A DNA stretch of 5,037 nt from Desulfurococcales archaeon (lineage in GTDB: Archaea > Thermoproteota > Thermoprotei_A > Sulfolobales > WAQK01): the NCBI GenBank assembly GCA_027016915.1, contig JALURJ010000117.1, positions 1-5,037 on the forward strand, in the 5' to 3' direction. The position numbers and the translations under genes are program-made. Under the pieces are notes generated by a model, which ran no database searches, was not told the DNA's origin, and was given only the letters and a program-made list of their open reading frames with translations. Shown one piece after another: positions 1-5,037 of the stretch. How positions within the stretch are numbered: position 1 is the stretch's first letter; every line of letters starts with the position of its first letter.

Positions 1-2
1 AG

Positions 3-1088
3 GTAAGGGAGGCCAAGCCCGGCGCCGAGGCCCCGGCAGGGGGCGGGGAGGCCGAGGGCGGGAGACGGGAGGTGGTGATCCTCGATGACAGGTTTCGCCT
101 TGATATCGACGAGGACCTGCTCATGCGGCTGAAGAGGGGTGGTAAGAGGCTTCTTGTTAGGGACATCATGAAGGTCGTGATCCACAACGTGCCGGAGGAC
201 CTGCTCGACGAGGTCCTGGAGGGCATAGAGGACTGCACCACGGTGTATGTGCCCAAGCGGTTCCGGTCCTTGGTCCAGCTGAAGTCCCGCGACGTCCTTA
301 CCCTCAAAGAGTATGAGGGCGAGCCCCCCAAGACCGAGGGTTTTCTGGGAAGCCTGGTGTCAGCCATAGGCTCCGCCGTTTCAGGCCTGATATCCGGGAT
401 ATTTTCCGCCGGATTCCCCGCCTTCGGGGAGAAGGCCTACATCAAGAAAACCGTGGAGGCCGAGGTGGGTGAGAAGTATAGGCTCGTCGCATCCCTTAGG
501 GCCGGGTCGCTGAGGGTGGAGACCTGGGATGAGCCCAAACTGCTTGGGGAGGCCAGGGTTAGGAGGGAGGAGGACTTCAAGTGGCACGCATCCCCGGGAA
601 GGGCTGAGGCCGAGCTTCAGGGTGGGAGCCTCGTACTGAAGGTTCCCCGAGGCATCGAGGAGCTCGACGCGGAGGTGAGGAGCGGCAGCCTAAACATAAA
701 CCTGGACGCCGAGGGGCTAAGGGATGCCAGCATAGGGCTGGGGGCTGGCAGTGCCTCCGTCCAGGTGCGCGGGCTGGGGAGGTCCGTCCTTGACATAGAC
801 GTGAGTGCTGGGAGTTTGAAGGGTTTGGTGGAGTACGGAGACTACGAGGGAGAGGCCCTACTCGACATAGATGTGAGCAGCGGCTCTGCAACACTTCAAC
901 TCCGGGTTCCCGAGAGGGTGGCTGTGGATCTAGACCTTAAACACGTGGCGGGTGCGGCGATAGCGGAGGTCGAGGGGTTCAGGGGTACAAGCTACAGGGA
1001 TCCCCATTACGAGGCGGCGAGGGCTAAGCTGAGAATAAGGGGCGATGTCCGTGCAGGTGCCCTGAAGGTCCTGGTTGAGAGGGTGTAG
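3..1088 (+). CDS. DUF4097-like beta-solenoid repeat protein, probably 5'-partial
   Basis: I do not recognise a specific function. Residues are numbered from the GTG at 72. Residues 1-80 are a charged, probably globular domain rich in Asp, Glu, Lys and Arg. Residues 91-118 are a Gly/Ser/Ala-rich hydrophobic stretch (G93, G100, G105, G109, G114) that could lie in or on a membrane. Residues 138-338 hold about eight repeats centred on Gly-Ser-Leu/Ala, alternating with beta-strand-like hydrophobics, as in DUF4097 'putative adhesin' solenoids. Start: the frame has no stop and no start codon from position 3 to 71, and those codons have mostly G in first position and G or C in third, reading as an Ala/Gly/Glu/Pro linker. 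I therefore infer that the gene begins beyond the left edge. The alternative is GTG 72 (338 aa), with a GGGAG at 60-64 as a possible ribosome site. No signal peptide is visible if it starts at 72. It converges on the Nudix gene. Confidence 0.75.
   Translation, partial: VREAKPGAEAPAGGGEAEGGRREVVILDDRFRLDIDEDLLMRLKRGGKRLLVRDIMKVVIHNVPEDLLDEVLEGIEDCTTVYVPKRFRSLVQLKSRDVLTLKEYEGEPPKTEGFLGSLVSAIGSAVSGLISGIFSAGFPAFGEKAYIKKTVEAEVGEKYRLVASLRAGSLRVETWDEPKLLGEARVRREEDFKWHASPGRAEAELQGGSLVLKVPRGIEELDAEVRSGSLNINLDAEGLRDASIGLGAGSASVQVRGLGRSVLDIDVSAGSLKGLVEYGDYEGEALLDIDVSSGSATLQLRVPERVAVDLDLKHVAGAAIAEVEGFRGTSYRDPHYEAARAKLRIRGDVRAGALKVLVERV
483..1085 (+). repeat. Protein-level tandem repeats, Gly-Ser-Leu/Ala solenoid rungs
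   Basis: Within the plus-strand gene, a motif of the form [hydrophobic-x]-x-[A/S/G]-G-S-[L/A] followed by alternating hydrophobic residues recurs. Counting from GTG 72, the small-residue turns fall at residues 145, 185, 205, 226, 247, 271, 294 and 329. Spacing is about 20-24 residues for most steps, with one double-length gap and one longer insertion (residues 302-318) before the last rung. The last two rungs have Gly-Ala in place of Gly-Ser. One pair is also visible in the DNA: the codons for LDIDVS recur exactly 72 bases apart (near 789 and 861). Such regular spacing suits a right-handed beta-solenoid. The structural reading is inferred from the pattern. Confidence 0.7.
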
Positions 1089-1093
1089 CGGTG

Positions 1094-1537
1094 CTAGTCC
1101 CCCCACGTCTGGATGTAGCGGCAGCACCTAAGGCCCTTCGGCAAGTCCCTCATTATCTCCTCGAGGACCCTGCGGGGCCTGAACTTGTCAAGTATTTCTT
1201 CAGGCCTCCTCCACTCTAGCTTGACATGCTTCTCTATGGGGTCGAGCTTGGTTCCTGCAGGGATGGTGCAGTTGAAGTAGAAAACTATCTCGTGGCGGAG
1301 CCTGCCCCTCCAGTAGTAGAAGTTCTCGTTGACCATGTAGAGGCGGCCCACGGTAACCTTGATCCCGGCCTCCTCCATCATCTCCCTGGCGAGGCAGAGC
1401 GGGAGGTTCTCATAGTACTCCAGCTTCCCGCCGGGCAGCCTATAGAACCCGTCTTTCTTCCCCCGCTGGAAGAGCATCCTGCCCTCGGGATCCACAATTA
1501 TGCATCTAGCACTTATTCCTAGAGAATCCCTGACCAA
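1094..1537 (-). CDS. Nudix (MutT-type) hydrolase
   Basis: This 147-residue protein is a normal length for a single-domain Nudix hydrolase, enzymes that cleave a nucleoside diphosphate linked to another group using bound Mg or Mn. The Nudix box is complete at residues 37-59: G37, E43, R51, E52, E55, E56 and G58 fit GX5EX7REUXEEXGU exactly, so metal-binding and catalytic residues are present. The preceding RLPGG is typical of the family. A later HEIVFYF segment (near residue 82) is a substrate-side strand seen in several Nudix subgroups but does not fix the substrate, which stays unknown. The C-terminus has two adjacent cysteines. The start is TTG at 1537: an in-frame TGA lies three codons upstream and the next Met (residue 21) would cut into the fold. 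It follows nuoN on the same strand but appears to have its own promoter. Confidence 0.9.
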   Translation of the reverse strand: MVRDSLGISARCIIVDPEGRMLFQRGKKDGFYRLPGGKLEYYENLPLCLAREMMEEAGIKVTVGRLYMVNENFYYWRGRLRHEIVFYFNCTIPAGTKLDPIEKHVKLEWRRPEEILDKFRPRRVLEEIMRDLPKGLRCCRYIQTWGD

Positions 1538-1566
1538 GGCTCTTCAAGTCTCCATCACATCTGTTC

Positions 1567-1574
1567 TATTTAAA
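1567..1574 (-). promoter_or_regulatory. Archaeal TATA-like box for the Nudix gene
   Basis: Read on the minus strand this is TTTAAATA, a good match to crenarchaeal TATA elements and an A/T island in GC-rich DNA. Its centre is about 33 bases upstream of the TTG start at 1537. With the usual TATA-to-transcription-start distance of about 25 bases, the mRNA would begin near 1545 and carry a leader of only several bases. No strong Shine-Dalgarno match lies in front of the TTG; a GGAG at 1547-1550 is too far away to be convincing. Mapping of the 5' end has not been done here, so the role is inferred. Confidence 0.55.
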
Positions 1575-1581
1575 CCCATGT

Positions 1582-1586
1582 AAAAA
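1582..1586 (-). terminator. T-run terminator behind nuoN
   Basis: On the minus strand, four bases after the nuoN TGA stop comes TTTTT, with no clear hairpin. Short T-tracts in the non-template strand are enough to terminate archaeal RNA polymerase. The position directly after the last Nuo gene, and just ahead of a TATA-like box, suggests that the Nuo operon transcript ends here. Five Ts is a modest run, so read-through into the Nudix gene is possible. Confidence 0.45.
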
Positions 1587-1590
1587 GTTG

Positions 1591-3015
1591 TCAGAGTGGC
1601 AGAAGCTTCTCGACCACTAGCTGGAGGACTCCTAAGGCCAGCACCACGCTGAGGACTGCTGTAGCCAGGAGCACAGCCACCTGCTCCCTGTGCTGCACGA
1701 CCTCTCCGGGCTTCTCCTCCGGCTTGTCGAAGTAGACGGCCCTTATGACCCTGGCGTAGTACGCTATGGAGATCACCGTGTTTATCAGGGCTATTAGGGC
1801 AAGCCAGGGAGCGTAGTACACGACGGATGCGAAGAGGTAGACCTTGCTCCAGAACCCTAGGAGGGGCGGCATCCCCATCAGACTGAGCAGCAGGATTATG
1901 AAGGACGCCGAGCTTGCCGGAGCCGTCAGGGATAGCCCTCTGAACACCTTCATGGCCGTGGTCCCCAGGCTCTCCCTAACCATTGAGAGCAGGGTGAAGG
2001 ACCCCACCTTGCTGAGCATGTAAGCGACGATGTGGATCGCTATGCCCATGAGGGCCCAGTCCCTCCTCATGCCGGGCAGGGGGGCGAGGGCCGCGAATCC
2101 CACTAGGAAGTAGCCGGCATTGGCTATACTGCTGTACGCTATAAGCCTCTGGACATCGTTCTGCACCAGCGCGCCTAGGTTGCCGTAGGTCATGGTTAGG
2201 ATCGAGAATGCCGCCACCACGGTGAACCAGTAGTGGGGATAGGCCTCGGCTAGGGGCACCGTGAGCCTGTAGAGGGCTGCGACACCCATTACCTTGGACA
2301 CACCTATGATGAACGCCACTAGGGCCGGATGCACGCCTCCGTAGGCATCGGGGAGCCATGTTTGGAACGGGAACACTCCCATCTTGAAGCCGACGGCAGC
2401 CACTATGAAGACCATCGTTGCCAGGGCGGCTATCCATGTAAACCCTGCAGGCGGCACCAGGCCCGGGATCACGTGGGTGCCCCTGGCCAGGGCGAAGTAG
2501 AATATTATACCTATCATTAGCAGGGTCGACGAGGCGGAACCCATCAAAGCGTATTTCACCGCACCCTCAACCGAGTAGGGGTCCCTGGCCAGCGCCGAGG
2601 CGGCGTAAGAGGCCACGGATACCAGTATCCACGCGGTCATAACGACCAGGAGGTCGGCTGTGAACACCAGTGCGTAGACGCCGAAGAGCATCAGCATAGC
2701 CAGGCTGTAGAAAGCTGGCCCTGTGACCCACTTGTTAACCACGGGGCCTGCAGCAACCACTGCTAGGAGCGACGCAAAGGTCACGGCAAACGCTAGTAGG
2801 GCTCCGTAGGGGTCAATTACCAGCGTGTCTGAGAACACGTAGACAGGGCCTTCCCTGAGGGTGGTGTATGCTGTGTAGGCTAGCAGCAGCATGAGTAGCA
2901 CTGAGGCGGCTGCAGCCACCCTCTGCGCCCACCTGCTGGGTAGGAAGGGTGCTAGCAGTGTCGCGGCTAGGGGTACTACGAAGACCGTTGCAGCCAACAC
3001 TTCTACTCCCGCCAT
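1591..3015 (-). CDS. nuoN: Complex I-like proton-pumping subunit NuoN
   Basis: NuoN is one of three antiporter-like membrane subunits of respiratory complex I. The product (474 aa from ATG 3015) is hydrophobic throughout, with about 14 membrane helices, close to the family's usual length. NuoN rather than NuoM is indicated by SKVMGVAALYRL, the GNLGAL...RLIAYSSIANAGY segment and the NTVISIAYYARV segment near the end. Conserved channel lysines are present in helix 7 (FKMGVFPF, codon 2383-2385), helix 8 (codon 2293-2295) and helix 12 (GFWSK, codon 1843-1845). The helix 5 glutamate is missing: the expected W-E-L-x-S reads W-I-L-V-S, with ATA at 2626-2628. The usual GAPTP-like stretch after PDAY is also altered (GGVHPAL). 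Start: ATG 3015 lies two bases after the nuoL stop with GGTGG at 3021-3025 spaced 5 nt ahead. A GTG at 3024 would add three residues and overlap nuoL. Translation is probably coupled to nuoL. Confidence 0.88.
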   Translation of the reverse strand: MAGVEVLAATVFVVPLAATLLAPFLPSRWAQRVAAAASVLLMLLLAYTAYTTLREGPVYVFSDTLVIDPYGALLAFAVTFASLLAVVAAGPVVNKWVTGPAFYSLAMLMLFGVYALVFTADLLVVMTAWILVSVASYAASALARDPYSVEGAVKYALMGSASSTLLMIGIIFYFALARGTHVIPGLVPPAGFTWIAALATMVFIVAAVGFKMGVFPFQTWLPDAYGGVHPALVAFIIGVSKVMGVAALYRLTVPLAEAYPHYWFTVVAAFSILTMTYGNLGALVQNDVQRLIAYSSIANAGYFLVGFAALAPLPGMRRDWALMGIAIHIVAYMLSKVGSFTLLSMVRESLGTTAMKVFRGLSLTAPASSASFIILLLSLMGMPPLLGFWSKVYLFASVVYYAPWLALIALINTVISIAYYARVIRAVYFDKPEEKPGEVVQHREQVAVLLATAVLSVVLALGVLQLVVEKLLPL

Positions 3016-3017
3016 CC

Positions 3018-5037
3018 CTACCACCCTGCCAGCCAGGTTATCAGCACGAGCATCACTGTGAGGCCTACCCAGAGGAACAGGATGTAGTGGTTCAGGATTC
3101 CTGTCTGCATCTTCCTAACCTTGTTCGAGAGGCCTAGCACTCCGTTAACCAGGGAGATGTGGAAGCCGCTGTCTATCCAGTACTCTAGTGTCCTCCAGAG
3201 GAGGCTGGAAGCCCCCATGATGGCCCAGGGCAGGAACCTGTGGTAGAAGTTGTCCACCACAGCTTGGTCAATATAGCTGTAGATGGCTCTCGACAGGGCC
3301 TTGAAACCATCCACTATCACCCTGTAGTAGATGGCGTTGATGAACCACCTGTCGTAGAGGAATGTGTGGAGCCTGTATAGTAGCGGTATCCTCGTTATGG
3401 TCTCCATGGGCCTGGCCACCAGTATGTGGTAGATGTAGAAGGACACGCCAAGGCCCGCCACCACCATGCCGACCGATGCAGCCATCAGTGATACGCTGGG
3501 CTCCAGGTGTAGCGGGGTGCCCAGGCCTAGTGTTTTCTCTGAGATCACCTCGGCGAAACCCTCCTCAAGCTTGGGCCAGAGGGCTCCGCCAGCAAGGCTG
3601 GCCACGGCGAGGAGTGCGTATGGGACAAGCATCAGCTTGCCCGCCTCGTGGGGCGGGTGCTTGGACACGTGTTCGGAGGGCTCGTAGAGGAAGACGCGGA
3701 GAACCATCCTCATAGTATATGCTGCGGTGAGGAGGGCGGTGACGAAGCCCAGTATGAATGCTACCTGGGCGTGTGCTTCATGGGCTGCGTGGAGCACTGT
3801 ATCCTTGGTCCAGAACCCCATGAACGGCGGGAGCCCTGCAAGGCTGAGCGACGCCAACACCGTGGCTATGAAGGTTGCTGGCATGTAGCCTGCCAGCCCA
3901 CCCATATCGTCTATGAACCTGGAGTGCACAGCGTGTATTATTGCTCCAGCGGCCAGGAAGAGGCTGGCCTTAAACACTGCGTGGCTTATTAGGTGGGAGA
4001 GGCCGGCAAACACTCCTAGCGCAGCCGTGCCTGTGAGAGCTCCGGCCGCTGTGGCGAGGAACATGTAGCCGAGCTGGCTCGCCGTCGAGAATGCTAGGAT
4101 TAGTTTGAGCTCCCTTGAGACTAGGGCCATCGTCGCCATAAGGAACGCTGTGAAGCCGCCTATTATCGCGACCCAGGCGAAGAAGCCCTCAATTGTGTGG
4201 TAGATCTCGGGGCTGGTTATCCTGAGGGCCGAGGCTGCGCCAGCCAGTATTGGAGTTACTCTGAGCAGGAAGTAGACGCCGGCCTTAACCATGGTTGCGG
4301 CGTGTATCAGTGCGGAGACCGATGTGGGGCCCGTCATCGCCGTCACAAGCCATTCGTGGAACGGGAACTGCGCGCTCTTGGCCAGGGCGCCCATTATGAA
4401 GAATGCCAAAAATGCTGCGAGTATACCCTTGGACGCTAGCAGCGCCGCCCAGCCAGCAGGGTTCGCAGCCATGGCCTCGAAGCTTGTCGTGCCAAGCATT
4501 ATGTGGAGCGCCGCTATGCCTACAAGGAACCCGACATCGCCCAGCCTAGTGAAGACCAGGGCTCTGAGCCCGGAGTGGCTTGGCTCGAACCACATGGGTG
4601 TTCCCAGGGCCTTCCTGCCAGGGTCGCCCACCCACTTGTCCTCCTCATCGGTGAACCAGTGTCCGATCAGGGCGTAGCTGGCCAGCCCGGTGCCCTCCCA
4701 CCCCACAAACATCGCTATAAGGTTGTCTGCCAGCACCAGGAACTCCATGCTGCCCACGAAGAAGGTGAAGAAGAACCAATACCTGGTCTGCCCAGGGTCG
4801 TGTCCCATGTACTCCAGGCTGTACACTGCTATGAGGAAGCTCAGCCACGCCACGATGAAGGCCATCACGGCCGCCAGGGCATCGGCATAGTAGCCCACGG
4901 TTACACCTAGGCTTGGTACCCATTCAGCGGCGAAGTGGAGGGGCTCCTCGGCCGCCAGGGCCTTTTGGAGGAGCAGGGTCGAGTATATGGCTGAAACCAG
5001 GAGGGAGGCTACCCCGACCAGGCCCTTAGCCCTGCCT
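3018..5037 (-). CDS. nuoL: Complex I-like proton-pumping subunit NuoL, 5'-partial
   Basis: NuoL is the distal antiporter-like subunit of complex I. The frame is open to the right edge (672 residues visible); a GTG at 4898 is internal, because the residues before it (EWVPSLGVTV) are the conserved lead-in to the next helix in NuoL. Helix 5 keeps its glutamate (MFVGWEGTGLASY, codon 4695-4697). The helix 7 lysine (AKSAQFPFHEWL), the helix 8 histidine (SALIHAATMVKAGVY), the lysine in SHAVFKASLF and the helix 12 lysine (GFWTKD) are all present, so the pumping channel looks intact. The C-terminus carries the NuoL-specific extension: a segment ending VRKMQTGILNHY, matching the end of the long lateral helix, then a last membrane helix. 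This separates it from NuoM, NuoN and most Mrp antiporter subunits. About 20 extra residues lie between helices 5 and 6 relative to E. coli NuoL. It is followed immediately by nuoN. Archaeal complexes of this type usually lack the NADH-binding module, so the electron donor cannot be told from here. Confidence 0.93.
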   Translation of the reverse strand, partial: GRAKGLVGVASLLVSAIYSTLLLQKALAAEEPLHFAAEWVPSLGVTVGYYADALAAVMAFIVAWLSFLIAVYSLEYMGHDPGQTRYWFFFTFFVGSMEFLVLADNLIAMFVGWEGTGLASYALIGHWFTDEEDKWVGDPGRKALGTPMWFEPSHSGLRALVFTRLGDVGFLVGIAALHIMLGTTSFEAMAANPAGWAALLASKGILAAFLAFFIMGALAKSAQFPFHEWLVTAMTGPTSVSALIHAATMVKAGVYFLLRVTPILAGAASALRITSPEIYHTIEGFFAWVAIIGGFTAFLMATMALVSRELKLILAFSTASQLGYMFLATAAGALTGTAALGVFAGLSHLISHAVFKASLFLAAGAIIHAVHSRFIDDMGGLAGYMPATFIATVLASLSLAGLPPFMGFWTKDTVLHAAHEAHAQVAFILGFVTALLTAAYTMRMVLRVFLYEPSEHVSKHPPHEAGKLMLVPYALLAVASLAGGALWPKLEEGFAEVISEKTLGLGTPLHLEPSVSLMAASVGMVVAGLGVSFYIYHILVARPMETITRIPLLYRLHTFLYDRWFINAIYYRVIVDGFKALSRAIYSYIDQAVVDNFYHRFLPWAIMGASSLLWRTLEYWIDSGFHISLVNGVLGLSNKVRKMQTGILNHYILFLWVGLTVMLVLITWLAGW
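3020..3026 (-). promoter_or_regulatory. Ribosome binding site for nuoN inside the nuoL end
   Basis: On the minus strand GGGTGGT, which includes the Shine-Dalgarno-like GGTGG, spans the last nuoL codons and the first base of its TAG stop. It sits 4-5 bases ahead of the ATG at 3015. This favours ATG 3015 over the GTG at 3024, which lies inside the site itself and has no good site of its own. The arrangement suggests that ribosomes finishing nuoL restart on nuoN. Confidence 0.5.

Noticed and set aside
85..87. ATG following the GGGAGGTGGTG stretch as an alternative start
   Set aside because: It is in a different frame from the solenoid gene and its product would be a short peptide with no recognisable features.
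381..1127. Minus-strand open frames opposite the solenoid gene (381-587, 577-894, 930-1127)
   Set aside because: They lie antisense to the well-structured repeat protein, and their products have low-complexity Pro/Arg/Gly-rich composition.
2306..2312. ATGATGA resembling a C box of an archaeal C/D-box guide RNA
   Set aside because: There is no CTGA D box at a suitable distance, and the site lies within conserved nuoN coding sequence; it is likely chance.
1976..2437. 153-residue open frame on the minus strand within nuoN
   Set aside because: It lies in another frame of a clearly conserved nuoN sequence. Its product is Arg/Pro/Gly/His-rich with no domain, as expected for a shadow frame in GC-rich DNA.
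4896..4898. GTG as the start of nuoL
   Set aside because: The frame stays open to the right edge, and the 46 residues before this codon include a membrane helix and the conserved EWVPSLG lead-in of NuoL, so the GTG is an internal valine.
3362..4910. Several plus-strand open frames of 66-135 residues opposite nuoL
   Set aside because: All are antisense to conserved NuoL helices and have Cys/Arg/Pro/His-rich products with no recognisable motifs. They are shadows.

Overview
The window looks like chromosomal DNA from a hyperthermophilic archaeon of the Thermoproteota (crenarchaeal type), possibly close to Aeropyrum or another Desulfurococcales member. The support is a high-GC sequence with heavy use of AGG and ATA codons, GTG and TTG starts, genes packed end to end, an archaeal TATA-like box (TTTAAATA), and a T-run directly behind a stop codon. 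The genus is inferred; no rRNA or other marker is present to settle it.

Layout. From the right edge to about position 1591 the minus strand carries the distal part of a respiratory complex I-like (Nuo) operon. It holds nuoL, whose 5' end lies beyond the right edge, followed directly by nuoN with a start overlapping or abutting the nuoL stop. These are two of the antiporter-like, proton-pumping membrane subunits. The usual third one, nuoM, is not between them. A T-run follows the nuoN stop, and a 53-bp gap then holds a TATA-like box for a small Nudix hydrolase gene (1094-1537, minus strand). On the plus strand, from the left edge to 1088, lies a protein ending in about eight short Gly-Ser-hydrophobic repeats, which resembles a DUF4097-type beta-solenoid. 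Its reading frame is open to the left edge, so it is probably truncated there. It converges on the Nudix gene with only 5 bp between stop codons.

How the genes work together. NuoL and NuoN belong to one membrane complex that couples quinone reduction to proton pumping. The Nudix enzyme appears to be a separate transcription unit, and the solenoid protein has no visible link to either. No gene-free stretch exceeds 300 bases, and I saw no tRNA, rRNA, CRISPR array or insertion sequence.

Most of the window is ordinary energy metabolism. The point most worth a second look is the NuoN subunit: the near-invariant glutamate of transmembrane helix 5 is replaced by isoleucine, while the key lysines and the matching glutamate in NuoL are kept. 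I found no convincing undescribed system here.
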